A stretch of 64,000 nt of DNA, taken from contig NZ_CP035375.1 in NCBI RefSeq assembly GCF_004118935.1, forward strand, positions 806,001 to 870,000. The letters run 5' to 3'. Both the position numbers and the translations under genes were made by a program. The DNA comes from Salinibacterium sp. UTAS2018. Its GTDB lineage: Bacteria; Actinomycetota; Actinomycetes; Actinomycetales; Microbacteriaceae. Position 1 is the first letter of the stretch, and each line of letters opens with the position of its first letter. Below are positions 44,070-52,628 of the stretch, piece after piece. The notes beneath the pieces are model-generated. The model was not told the origin of the DNA, searched no databases, and worked only from the letters and a program-made list of their open reading frames with translations.

Positions 44070-44383
44070 TTTTGACCCTTACTTAACGATTGAATAGCTA
44101 GAACTACTGAAGCTTGTGGCGATCTCTGCGGGCTTTGCCCAGCACACGCCAAGGATCAACGATACTCGACGTGGGCACTCCCGGTCAAACGACACGCTGC
44201 GGTAGCTTTCGACTGAATCAATCAAACCTTGACTCGACGAAAACGAGAACGTGTACACCAACATTGGTCACGATCTCGGAGATCGGAACCACAACTCGGG
44301 TGCAGCGGGTTCAATAGTACGCCGCGAACGGCCACTGGGTCAAAACCTCCGCCTGCGGGTTGGCCGTCAATTAGGCTCAAGCC
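44070..44383. other. rplU upstream region and divergent start of the DUF4031 gene
   Basis: About 310 bp with no convincing gene. It must hold the rplU promoter and a leader of up to about 200 nt on the minus strand. I could not match the leader to a known L21 leader or fold it reliably. On the plus strand it ends with the DUF4031 promoter. Confidence 0.5.
44372..44377 (+). promoter_or_regulatory. -10 element of a likely leaderless promoter for the DUF4031 gene
   Basis: TAGGCT precedes the ATG at 44384 by 6 nt. Confidence 0.5.
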
Positions 44384-44656
44384 ATGACCGTGTTGATTGA
44401 CCAGCCCATTTGGCCAGCCCACGATACGGTCTGGGCACACATCGTGAGTGACACTTCTCTCGCCGAACTGCACGCGTTCGCGGAACGCGCCGGCATCCCC
44501 CGCCGAGGGTTCGATCTCGACCACTACGACGTGCCTGCCCGCCTGTGGAGCGACCTCGTGGCGCTCGGCGCCGAACCCGTAGGGGTGCGAGAGTTCGTGC
44601 TCAGGCTGCAGGCCAGCGGCCTACGTGTAGCGCAGAAAGATCGTCCTCAGTCCTAG
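44384..44656 (+). CDS. DUF4031 domain protein
   Basis: 90 aa: MTVLIDQPIWPAHDTVWAHIVSDTSLAELHAFAERAGIPRRGFDLDHYDVPARLWSDLVALGAEPVGVREFVLRLQASGLR. This is the whole DUF4031 domain, with conserved DxPxWPxHxxxWxHLVSD and FDxDHYDVP, suggestive of a small metal- or nucleotide-binding enzyme. Function is unknown in the family. It overlaps the end of the convergent membrane-anchored gene by 4 nt. Confidence 0.88.
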   Translation: MTVLIDQPIWPAHDTVWAHIVSDTSLAELHAFAERAGIPRRGFDLDHYDVPARLWSDLVALGAEPVGVREFVLRLQASGLRVAQKDRPQS

Positions 44657-46008
44657 CGCCAGATAGCGCTAAACCCCTCTACACTGCGCGTCACTGCCCC
44701 AGTAGCGATGTCGACAACATAGGTCGTCACGCTCCGTGGGCTGGGGCTCATCACATAGCCATCGGTGTCAAGCGTGGAGACGTTCGGCTGAACCTCCACC
44801 GCCACAAACTGATTGTTGGGCGACACGCGAAAATCAAGGATGGCACCTTTGTCGTCAACCGTCTTATACAGAATGCGGGACTCGTCGCCATCGTCGAACG
44901 CGAGCACGCTGCTGAACGAAGCACCCGACTCCCCCACCAGGACCATCTTTGCCACGAGGTCTCCCGCCGCATTGGCGTCGGTCTGCCCGATGAATGGTTG
45001 CTCGTCACCAATGGGTGACGGCTGCAGACGCACGTCCGTGCCGTCGGAGAGGGTCACGGCAGCGCTGCCCGTGGTGTCGCTGACAATCGCAGTAGATCCG
45101 TCTGCGGACACACGATCGAAGTTGAAGTAGCCGCCAAGGGGAACAATGAGGCCGGTGACGGTGTCAACCCTGACAAGAGTGCTTTCCGTCGTGACAGCCA
45201 CGATCGCGGTTGTTCCAGGAACGAACTGCCACCCCGTGACCCGCATGGGCTCACCGTCCAAGTCGAGAACGGGCACAACATCGCGGCCTCGATCGAGGTC
45301 GACCGTATACAGCGTGTGCGAGATCGTAGGGATGGGCCCGGGGTCTGTACTTGAGATAGTGAACCCCAAGAGCGAGCCTGAGCGTGTGGAGTCTAAATCA
45401 GCCACCTCACCGATTTCAGGCAACAACACTTGCTCAGTAATCCCCGTATCGGGGTTCGCCAGCGTGAGAGTGCCCGTGCGATCGGCCGCCGCGGTTGTAA
45501 ACGCAACGACATCGCCCACCGGAACAAATTCTTGGATACCCGCGCCAGCGAACACCACAGTGCGATCTTGAGACGTGAGGCCCGTGCGAATAATCTCGTC
45601 GTTCGGCTCGCCCCGATCGAGATAATAAAGGTCGGGCTCCCCGGTGGTGAAGGAGTAGTTGAAGGTGGATTCCGGGCCGCCCGATGCCGTGGTGACCCCT
45701 TCGACGCTCACGGTGTATTCGGTGTTGTAGTCGAGCGCCTGAGCGAACTGCACCGAAATGAGGTCACCCTCGCTCGATGCCGTGGCGTCGACGGCAGGCG
45801 CAACAGTGACAGCATCCGGATCGATTTCAGCGATTGCCTGATTCGCGAACAGACGCAAGGTTTGATCTGACGACTCGACGACGGCATCCCCGTCGACCTG
45901 GGCACTGGACAATTTGGGCCCCTGAAGGTAACCCAAAGCCAGAAAGATCGCGGAGAGCACTACGAGGGCGGCTACCGTCCACGCGAACGTGCGACGGAAC
46001 GAACGCAT
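44653..46008 (-). CDS. Membrane-anchored extracellular protein with Ig-like and beta-propeller-like regions
   Basis: 451 aa from ATG 46008 (GGAGG 11 nt upstream; GTG 46056 is the alternative). An N-terminal helix (FAWTVAALVVLSAIFLALGYL) acts as anchor. Residues about 35-140 look like an Ig-like Big domain (VDGDAVVESSDQTLRLFANQAIAEIDPDAVTVAPAV ... YTVSVEGVTTASGG). The rest is repetitive beta structure with blades of the kind DLYYLDRG, RTVVFAGAG, VVAFTTAA, suggesting a propeller. No catalytic motif recognised. It follows the TIGR03943/permease pair with near overlap and is likely co-transcribed with it. Confidence 0.7.
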   Translation of the reverse strand: MRSFRRTFAWTVAALVVLSAIFLALGYLQGPKLSSAQVDGDAVVESSDQTLRLFANQAIAEIDPDAVTVAPAVDATASSEGDLISVQFAQALDYNTEYTVSVEGVTTASGGPESTFNYSFTTGEPDLYYLDRGEPNDEIIRTGLTSQDRTVVFAGAGIQEFVPVGDVVAFTTAAADRTGTLTLANPDTGITEQVLLPEIGEVADLDSTRSGSLLGFTISSTDPGPIPTISHTLYTVDLDRGRDVVPVLDLDGEPMRVTGWQFVPGTTAIVAVTTESTLVRVDTVTGLIVPLGGYFNFDRVSADGSTAIVSDTTGSAAVTLSDGTDVRLQPSPIGDEQPFIGQTDANAAGDLVAKMVLVGESGASFSSVLAFDDGDESRILYKTVDDKGAILDFRVSPNNQFVAVEVQPNVSTLDTDGYVMSPSPRSVTTYVVDIATGAVTRSVEGFSAIWR

Positions 46009-46036
46009 GCTGTTCGCTGCCTCCGGTGGCGGCGCG

Positions 46037-46786
46037 CTAATAGAGATATGGCTCACTGGGCCGCTCCACTGCACTCATTTTCTCGGGAACTAAAACAAGC
46101 GGGAGATCGCTTCGCGAACTCGGGTTGATCTCGAACGAACCCACGACCTCTATCCACGCATCGACTTCGAAATCATTCTGCCAATCGGGGGCGTACACCG
46201 CCACACCAGCCGGCTGCGCATCTACGGCACAACACGTCACGGTGAACCGGGAGACGTAGAAAATATTGGACGGGTCATCTTCGCTTGGCGTGATGAAACC
46301 GACAACATCGGCCTTCTTGTTGGCGTAAAAGCTGGGGTCACTCGTTTGACGAAGCAACGAAGCCCAATCGACAACAGTAAAACTCGCGATCAGTTCGTCG
46401 TCGGCGTTCTCGACCTCATCCGCATTCTGGCTGTCGCTTCCCACCGTGGAGCCCACGATGTCGCGCTGGCTGGCCGTAGCACTCGACAGGGTCGTCGGAG
46501 GAAGGAGAACGAGAGTGAGCGCCATGGCGCCGGAAAGCACGAGCGCCAGCGCGCCAACAACACGGGACCACCCTCGACGCGGCGCCGTGCCCTCGGTGTC
46601 CGCCGGGCGTACCGCCACGCTGAGAACACCAATGACAAGCGCAATGACCGCCATGATCACTGTGAAAACCACATAGCGGGGGTGGATGTAGAGAACGAGC
46701 TGTTGAGTTGCAGCGAGCCAGACTGTGGCACAGACCGCCACCAGAATCAGGATGACGCCCCACCAGCGCCGAAGACTAGGCAACAT
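46037..46786 (-). CDS. TIGR03943 family protein (YcgQ-like)
   Basis: 249 aa. Two N-terminal transmembrane helices (WWGVILILVAVCATVWLAATQQLVLYIHPRYVVFTVIMAVIALVIGVLSVAV), a third near residue 90, then an extracellular domain with the family motif IFYVSRFTVTCCAVDAQPAGVAVYAPDWQNDFEVDAWIEVVGSFE. Always found with a YcgR-type permease; the pair is proposed to move an unknown ion or small molecule. In Bacillus the homologous pair belongs to the Zur (zinc) regulon. Overlaps the permease gene by 11 nt. Confidence 0.85.
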   Translation of the reverse strand: MLPSLRRWWGVILILVAVCATVWLAATQQLVLYIHPRYVVFTVIMAVIALVIGVLSVAVRPADTEGTAPRRGWSRVVGALALVLSGAMALTLVLLPPTTLSSATASQRDIVGSTVGSDSQNADEVENADDELIASFTVVDWASLLRQTSDPSFYANKKADVVGFITPSEDDPSNIFYVSRFTVTCCAVDAQPAGVAVYAPDWQNDFEVDAWIEVVGSFEINPSSRSDLPLVLVPEKMSAVERPSEPYLY

Positions 46787-47822
46787 AGTTGATCACCAAT
46801 CCAATCAACGCACTCATGAGCGCGACCACGAGGGATAGTTGCAGAAGCACCTTCGCGGTGAATGTTGTACGCATGATCGCCAGCATCTTAATATCGATGA
46901 TCGGACCAAATACGAGGAACGTGACGATAGAGCCGGGCATGAAAGTACTCGCAAACGGCAAGATAAAGAATGCATCCACGCTGGAACACACGGAGATCAC
47001 GAACGCTAACAGCATCATCGCCAGGATCGACCACAGCGGATTGCTACCGAGCGAGACTAAGACGTCCCGAGGAACCGCAACTTGAATGGCGCCAGCGATG
47101 AGCGAACCGATGAAGACTGCCGGCATCAAGACGCTCGACTCGCGCATGAAGATGTCGAGACTCTTCTCGTACCGCGACTGGCTGTGGCCGTGAGAGCCTG
47201 CAGCACACTGAGCCGCAAAGCGCCCCTCTAGTAAGGAGTTGGGTTGCGGGTGAAGGCTGAAGAGCCAGCCGACGATATTGGCAATCGCCAACCCGCCCAA
47301 GATGCGGCCGACAAGAATGCCGTCATCGAATCCGAAGGCCTGATGGGTGGTGAGGATAGTGATCGGGTTGATGATCGGGGCTGCCAACAAAAACGTCATT
47401 GACTCGGGGACAGAGAACCCCTTCATCACGAGTCCTCTGGCGAGCGGAACGTTGCCGCACTCGCACACCGGCAACGCAATGCCGAACAGCGAGATCACCG
47501 CACGACGGAGCACCGGAGTGTTCGGCAAATACCGCATGAGCAAGTCATCCGGAAGCCAGGCTTGCACCACGATCGACAAAACAACGCCGAGCACGACAAA
47601 GGGCAATGACTCAATAATGACGCTCGTGGCGAGCGTGACGAGGTCAGCAGTTAGCCCCGGAACCCCAATGGAATCCTGCCCACCGGTGAAAGCCCGAAGC
47701 CCGAGAATTGCGGCGACGCCCAACGTGCCGATTGCGAGCCACAACCAGCGTTTTCGAGAGCGGCGAGGTCGATGATCGTGATGGTGATGATCATCGACAC
47801 TCGCTGGCAAAGTTGTTGTCAC
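46776..47822 (-). CDS. Permease of the YraQ/YcgR (UPF0718) family
   Basis: 348 aa with about eight to ten helices. Starts with a histidine-rich tail (DDHHHHDHRPRRSRKR), suggestive of metal binding. Contains the family hallmark LPVCECGNVPLARGLVMKGFSVPESMTFLLAAPIINPITILTTHQAF and a second conserved block FVISVCSSVDAFFILPFASTFMPGSIVTFLVFGPIIDIKML. Pairs with the TIGR03943 protein. Substrate unknown; zinc-related transport is a guess from the Bacillus homologues and the His-rich N-terminus. Confidence 0.85.
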   Translation of the reverse strand: MTTTLPASVDDHHHHDHRPRRSRKRWLWLAIGTLGVAAILGLRAFTGGQDSIGVPGLTADLVTLATSVIIESLPFVVLGVVLSIVVQAWLPDDLLMRYLPNTPVLRRAVISLFGIALPVCECGNVPLARGLVMKGFSVPESMTFLLAAPIINPITILTTHQAFGFDDGILVGRILGGLAIANIVGWLFSLHPQPNSLLEGRFAAQCAAGSHGHSQSRYEKSLDIFMRESSVLMPAVFIGSLIAGAIQVAVPRDVLVSLGSNPLWSILAMMLLAFVISVCSSVDAFFILPFASTFMPGSIVTFLVFGPIIDIKMLAIMRTTFTAKVLLQLSLVVALMSALIGLVINYVA

Positions 47823-47871
47823 GAAATAACCTTACAAACTCGAAGCTCCACAGGTGCCGAGCCGTTGAGAA

Positions 47872-50769
47872 CTACTTATCGTCGCTGGGAGTTGCGTTGA
47901 CGGTTTTGCCTTGGCTGCTGGCACGACGCGACCCGCGAGCACGACCGTGGCCGGGTTGCTTGGGCTCGGGAAGAGCCTCAAGAACGGAGCCCAGAATCTG
48001 CTCCGCATCCTGCGTGCTGATCGTGGGAGCTGCCTTCTCAGACTTCGTGATCGGGATGTCAAGAATTGCTACCGCAGGCTCGTCAGCGGCGGGTGCAGCG
48101 ACTGCTGGCTCCGCTACTTCCTGTGACGGCGACGATGACTTATTCGACTGCCGCCCGCCTTTGCTGCGACGAGACTTCTTGGGCTCAGGAGCCGCTGTAG
48201 ACGTGGCGTCTGCGGCGGCAGTTGCGGTGTTCGCAGCAGTGTCGACAGCCGGAGCATCCGAGCCGTTCTCCACTACGGGAACAACGGTGCTGGCTGCGAC
48301 GCGAGCGAGGGCGTTACGAACGTCTTCGGTGATCGCGTGCGTACCGTTGCTGGCACCCGCTGCCGGAGCTGTCGCTGCCTTAGCGGAACCGTTGGACTGT
48401 TGAGCGTTCGATCCACCGTTGCCGTTGCCGTTGCCGTTGCCGTTACCGTTACCGCCACCGTTGGAGCCGGAGTTGCCGGAGCCGTTGCTGTTGGATCCAC
48501 CGGAGTTGTTGTTTCCGCCGCGGTTGCGACCGCGACGACCGCCACCGGACTGCTCGTTCTGCGTCGGCTGCGAACGGTGCTTCGATACGGGGTCGTGATG
48601 AACGACGACACCGCGACCGGCACACACTTCACAGTTCTCGCTGAACGTTTCGAGCAGGCCGAGGCCGAGCTTCTTACGCGTCATTTGCACGAGGCCGAGC
48701 GAGGTAACTTCTGCAACCTGGTGCTTCGTGCGGTCTCGACTCAAGCATTCGACGAGGCGACGCAACACGAGGTCACGGTTCGACTCCAACACCATGTCGA
48801 TGAAGTCGACGACGATGATTCCACCAATATCGCGCAAACGCAGCTGGCGAACGATCTCTTCAGCCGCTTCGACGTTGTTCTTCGTGACGGTCTCTTCAAG
48901 GTTTCCGCCCGAGCCGACAAACTTGCCGGTGTTCACGTCGACCACGGTCATAGCTTCGGTGCGGTCGATCACGAGCGAACCGCCCGAGGGCAGCCAGACC
49001 TTGCGGTCAAGAGCCTTCTCGATCTGTTCTGAAACTCGGTACTCCTCGAAGGAGTCAACTGTGCTCTCGTGAGACTGAAGACGGTCGAGCAGGTCAGGTG
49101 CTACCGAACGCACATAGCCCTCGATGGTCTTACGAGCATCGTCGCCCTCGATAACGAGCTTGTGGAAGTCTTCGTTGAAAACGTCACGGATGATCTTGAT
49201 CAAAAGATCGGGCTCGGAGTGCAGTAGCGCCGGGCCCTGGTTCTGAGTGTTGTCGACCTGTGCGCTGATGTCAGCCCACTGGTTGGTCAAACGGTTCACA
49301 TCGAGCGTGAGCTGTTCTTCAGTCGCGCCCTCAGCGGCGGTGCGCACGATTACGCCGACGTTATCTGGCAGAACACCCTTGAGGATCTTCTTGAGACGCG
49401 AACGCTCGGTGTCGGGCAGCTTGCGACTGATGCCGCTCATCGAGCCATTGGGAACGTAAACGAGGTAGCGCCCTGGCAAGGAAACCTGGCTCGTGAGTCG
49501 AGCTCCCTTGTGACCGACCGGGTCTTTCGTGACCTGAACGAGCACGCGGTCGCCGGGCTTGAGCGCGAGCTCGATACGACGGGCCTGCGGCTTGCCGTCG
49601 GCAGAGTTCTCGGCAGCAGCATCCCAGTCAACTTCTCCGGAGTACAGCACAGCGTTGCGGCCACGCCCGATGTCGACGAAGGCAGCTTCCATGCTGGGAA
49701 GAACGTTCTGAACGCGACCGAGGTAGACGTTGCCGATGAGGCTCGCATCTTGGGCCTTCGCCACGTAGTGCTCGACCAAGACGCCGTCTTCGAGAACACC
49801 GATCTGGATGCGGTCAAACTTCGAGCGGACCACCATGACGCGGTCAACGCTTTCACGGCGCGCGAGGAACTCGCTTTCGGTGACGACGGGACGACGACGA
49901 CCAGCATCGCGGCCATCACGGCGGCGCTGCTTCTTGGCCTCGAGGCGCGTTGACCCCTTGACGCGTGTCGGCTCGTTGCTCGGCTCAGCCTGCTTGCGCG
50001 GCTGGCGCACACGAACGACCGTGTTCGGGGACTCGTCACCGGGGCGAGCGTCTTCGCCAGAACGACGACGTGAGCGACGACGAACGTTACCTGCTTCGTC
50101 GCCGTTGCCGTTGTCGTTGTCGCGGTCGTCACGGCCATCACGGCTGTCCCGGTTGTCGCGGTTGTCCCGGTTGTCGCGGTTGTCCCGGTTGTCGCGGTTG
50201 TCGCGGTTGTCGCGGTTGCGATCGTCGCCATTGTCGTTGCGCGAACGAGGTGCGCGCTCCGGAAGATCGGGAAGGTCGGGAGCTTGAAAGAGCAGCGACG
50301 TTGTCGATGTGGGAGTCAACGCAGCGGTAGGCGCCTTGACGGCCTGGGAAGCGTCCGCTGTTTTCTTGGGCGTCGTGCTTTTGCGCGTACGCGAACGAGC
50401 AGGCGCTTGAGAGTCAGACTTATTGTCGTCCGTGGCTGCGGGGCCGGCTGACGAGTCGGCTGCCGCAGCATCCGCCTTCATGCCGGTAACGGCATCCGGA
50501 ACTTCGAGACCCAAGTGCTGGCTAGCAGTCTTCGCGGCGGGACGCTGCGTTGACTTGGCTACACGAGGCTCGCGCGTTACGGCAGGAGCTTCAGGCTCGA
50601 CCTTCGGCGGCGTCGCGGCGGCAGGTGCCTCCGCGGCGGGGGCAGGCGCTTCAACCTGAGGCGTCTGCGCCACAGGCTTTGATGCCGCTGCCTTCGATGA
50701 AGGAAGAATACGGCCGAACAGGCCCTTCTTCTTCGGAACTTCTTTGGACTTATCGCTTTCATTCACCAT
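47872..50769 (-). CDS. rne: Ribonuclease E/G family protein
   Basis: 965 aa. The catalytic core lies around residues 300-720: S1 domain (IGNVYLGRVQNVLPSMEAAFVDIGRGRNAVLY), catalytic Asp region VIDRTEAMTVVDVNTGKFVG and IGGIIVVDFIDM, and the zinc-link CEVCAGRGV. Both flanks are disordered: a 290-residue N-terminal part with Ala/Pro/Lys and about seven NRD repeats, and a C-terminal part with (GN)n repeats and basic patches. Initiates mRNA decay and rRNA processing; the flanks probably bind RNA or degradosome partners. Preceded by a leader of about 270 nt. Confidence 0.94.
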   Translation of the reverse strand: MVNESDKSKEVPKKKGLFGRILPSSKAAASKPVAQTPQVEAPAPAAEAPAAATPPKVEPEAPAVTREPRVAKSTQRPAAKTASQHLGLEVPDAVTGMKADAAAADSSAGPAATDDNKSDSQAPARSRTRKSTTPKKTADASQAVKAPTAALTPTSTTSLLFQAPDLPDLPERAPRSRNDNGDDRNRDNRDNRDNRDNRDNRDNRDNRDSRDGRDDRDNDNGNGDEAGNVRRRSRRRSGEDARPGDESPNTVVRVRQPRKQAEPSNEPTRVKGSTRLEAKKQRRRDGRDAGRRRPVVTESEFLARRESVDRVMVVRSKFDRIQIGVLEDGVLVEHYVAKAQDASLIGNVYLGRVQNVLPSMEAAFVDIGRGRNAVLYSGEVDWDAAAENSADGKPQARRIELALKPGDRVLVQVTKDPVGHKGARLTSQVSLPGRYLVYVPNGSMSGISRKLPDTERSRLKKILKGVLPDNVGVIVRTAAEGATEEQLTLDVNRLTNQWADISAQVDNTQNQGPALLHSEPDLLIKIIRDVFNEDFHKLVIEGDDARKTIEGYVRSVAPDLLDRLQSHESTVDSFEEYRVSEQIEKALDRKVWLPSGGSLVIDRTEAMTVVDVNTGKFVGSGGNLEETVTKNNVEAAEEIVRQLRLRDIGGIIVVDFIDMVLESNRDLVLRRLVECLSRDRTKHQVAEVTSLGLVQMTRKKLGLGLLETFSENCEVCAGRGVVVHHDPVSKHRSQPTQNEQSGGGRRGRNRGGNNNSGGSNSNGSGNSGSNGGGNGNGNGNGNGNGGSNAQQSNGSAKAATAPAAGASNGTHAITEDVRNALARVAASTVVPVVENGSDAPAVDTAANTATAAADATSTAAPEPKKSRRSKGGRQSNKSSSPSQEVAEPAVAAPAADEPAVAILDIPITKSEKAAPTISTQDAEQILGSVLEALPEPKQPGHGRARGSRRASSQGKTVNATPSDDK
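50140..50221. repeat. 9-bp tandem repeats encoding NRD in the RNase E N-terminus
   Basis: Repeated GGTTGTCGC/GGTTGTCCC units in frame. On the minus strand they code Asp-Asn-Arg triplets. A second simple repeat (GTTGCC)n at about 48418-48456 codes the C-terminal Gly-Asn run. Confidence 0.9.
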
Positions 50770-51044
50770 TGCTGGTGTACTCCTAGCCCTGCGTAGGCGA
50801 CCGCGCCACCTACCGGGTACTCTCTCGTGCGCTATTCCCCCGCCAAACCTATGGCTCAGAAACCGCTACTAATTCTTCAGGTCCTGCAACGGGCCCGTGG
50901 CTCGCGTTGCAGTTGTGCTCTCTCACAGCACTTCGAAACTGGCTATTCGACTCACGTAACTAGCGTTACGCAACTGGTCCGGTTGCTATGCCCGGGAAGA
51001 CTTCTTGGTGTTACTTCGAGCGCGGCTCGGAATAACTACGTTTC
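50770..51044 (-). other. Long 5' leader of rne
   Basis: If transcription starts from GATAAT at 51050-51045, the rne leader is about 270 nt. No gene is seen in it on either strand. RNase E autoregulation through a long 5' UTR is known in E. coli; here it is only inferred. Confidence 0.45.
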
Positions 51045-51092
51045 ATTATCGCACGCATTCTCAGAAAGTGAGCCGGGCGCGCGTGCGATAAT
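51045..51092. promoter_or_regulatory. Symmetric divergent promoters of rne and the VKOR gene
   Basis: A perfect 12-bp inverted repeat (ATTATCGCACGC at 51045-51056, GCGTGCGATAAT at 51081-51092) places a GATAAT -10 at each end, facing outwards. On the plus strand GATAAT is 6 nt before ATG 51099 (leaderless); on the minus strand it heads the rne leader. Confidence 0.65.
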
Positions 51093-51098
51093 CGCCCC

Positions 51099-51698
51099 AT
51101 GACTGCTTCCGGGGTTCGCAACAGACCCATCGCCCTCGCCATTTTCATGATTTTTGCTGGCGTGATTGGTCTCTGGGCATCGTTCGAACTGATGATCGAG
51201 AAGATCCAAGCCATAGAGAATCCTGGAGTCGATCTCAGCTGCGATTTCAGCATCGTCGTGCAGTGCGCGGCCAATCTGGGGTCGGAACAGGGCGCCGTGC
51301 TCGGTTTCCCTAACCCCATTATCGGGCTCATCGCGTTCATGGCACCCGTCGTCGTCGGGGCCGCGATTCTGGCCGGGGCGCGCTTCAACCGCTGGTTCTG
51401 GATCGCTTTCAATGTAGGGATCGCCGGTGCCTTCGGGTTTATTCTCTGGCTGGCATATCAAAGTATTTTCAACCTCGGCACGCTCTGCATCTGGTGCATG
51501 ACCGTCTGGTCAGTCGTGATTCCGCTGTTCTGGGCAGTAACCCTGCGCAACCTCAAAGACGGAGCGATCCCTGCCCCCAAGGGCCTGCGCAAAGCGGCGA
51601 AGGCCTCCTACAGCTGGGTACCAGTGATCGCGATCGTTGGGTACATCATCATTGCGGCCGTCGCTCAGGTACGACTCGACGTACTGGCGTATCTGTAA
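51099..51698 (+). CDS. Vitamin K epoxide reductase (VKOR) family protein
   Basis: 199 aa with four to five helices. The redox motif CIWC sits in GTLCIWCMTVW (about residue 130), and the shuttle cysteine pair is in CDFSIVVQCAANLGS (about residues 47-56). There is no fused thioredoxin domain, so it needs a separate DsbA-like partner. In actinobacteria VKOR re-oxidises extracytoplasmic DsbA using menaquinone, supporting disulfide formation in secreted proteins. No dsbA gene is adjacent. Confidence 0.9.
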   Translation: MTASGVRNRPIALAIFMIFAGVIGLWASFELMIEKIQAIENPGVDLSCDFSIVVQCAANLGSEQGAVLGFPNPIIGLIAFMAPVVVGAAILAGARFNRWFWIAFNVGIAGAFGFILWLAYQSIFNLGTLCIWCMTVWSVVIPLFWAVTLRNLKDGAIPAPKGLRKAAKASYSWVPVIAIVGYIIIAAVAQVRLDVLAYL

Positions 51699-51731
51699 GG
51701 CACTCCCTTACGGGCGGCGCTCGTTAACGCG

Positions 51732-51773
51732 ACAACGGCGAGAGCCTGACCTGGGTCAGACTCTCGCCGTTGT
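51732..51773. terminator. Bidirectional terminator hairpin between VKOR and ndk
   Basis: 13-bp stem ACAACGGCGAGAG / CTCTCGCCGTTGT plus an inner CTGAC/GTCAG stem, placed between convergent genes. No strong U-tract on either side. Confidence 0.7.
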
Positions 51774-51813
51774 GATGCGCGGAGCGGTCTATTCGCTCTC
51801 GCGCATGATCGCT

Positions 51814-52230
51814 TTAGGCGAACCAGAGAGCAAGTTCGCGCGCTGCCGACTCGGGCGAGTCGCTACCGTGAACGAGGTTCTGCTGGACAGCGAGGCCCCA
51901 GTCGCGGCCGAGGTCGCCACGGATGGTTCCGGGCGCTGCCGTGGTGGGATCGGTGGTACCGGCGAGCGAACGGAATCCCTCGATCGCACGGTTGCCCGCG
52001 ATGCGCAGCGCGACCGTCGGGCCCGACTGCATAAAGTCGAGCAGCGGCTCGTAGAACGGCTTGCCTTCGTGCTCGGCGTAATGCTGCGACAGCAGGTCGA
52101 CATCCGCCTGCACGAGACGCACGTCAACGAGCTGATAGCCCTTCGCCTCGATGCGGCGAAGGATTTCGCCGGTCAGGTTGCGAGCAACGCCGTCAGGCTT
52201 GATCAGTACAAGGGTCTCTTCGATGTTCAT
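51814..52230 (-). CDS. ndk: Nucleoside diphosphate kinase
   Basis: 138 aa. Motifs [23 protein letters not shown] near the N-terminus and the active-site region [20 protein letters not shown], with the phosphorylated His, at residues about 117-136. Balances NTP pools by transferring gamma-phosphate. Overlaps the DUF4233 gene by 4 nt; part of ileS-folC-DUF4233-ndk. Confidence 0.97.
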   Translation of the reverse strand: MNIEETLVLIKPDGVARNLTGEILRRIEAKGYQLVDVRLVQADVDLLSQHYAEHEGKPFYEPLLDFMQSGPTVALRIAGNRAIEGFRSLAGTTDPTTAAPGTIRGDLGRDWGLAVQQNLVHGSDSPESAARELALWFA

Positions 52231-52628
52231 TGTGTCTCCTCAGAAGGGGTGGTCATGGACTGGGTACTAAGAATTTCGGCTTTTGCGCGATCGATTTGCT
52301 GCCCCTTGACGAAGCAGAAAACCCAGATCGCTGCGAAGCCGGCTCCCACAACAAACATGGGAGTGAGGATGAAGCCAAGCGCGACGAGTCCCGCCTGCAG
52401 CACCCAGCCGACCGCCATCGCGCCGGGGCGGTGCAGCATGCGGCCGAGAGCCACGAATATGACAATCGCGATCGCTCCGCCGATAAACGCCGGGGCCGGC
52501 CCTAGCGCCTTCAGCCCGAATGCGGTGAGAGCGACAAAGAAAATTAACGTCGCGTCGAGCACCAGCACGATGCTCAGGAGCAGTTCGGTTACTGAGCGCT
52601 TGCGGCGAACTTTGGGCTGCGCGCTCAC
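52227..52628 (-). CDS. DUF4233 membrane protein
   Basis: 133 aa with four transmembrane segments after a basic N-terminus ([95 protein letters not shown]). This gene is a fixed member of the actinobacterial folC-ndk interval. Overlaps folC and ndk by 4 nt each. Function unknown. Confidence 0.88.
   Translation of the reverse strand: MSAQPKVRRKRSVTELLLSIVLVLDATLIFFVALTAFGLKALGPAPAFIGGAIAIVIFVALGRMLHRPGAMAVGWVLQAGLVALGFILTPMFVVGAGFAAIWVFCFVKGQQIDRAKAEILSTQSMTTPSEETQ

Noticed and set aside
44070..44300. Known L21 leader RNA upstream of rplU
   Set aside because: I could not match a conserved structure; reported only as an unassigned leader region.
50140..50221. 9-bp repeats as possible intergenic repeat element
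   Set aside because: They lie within rne and encode NRD repeats in frame.
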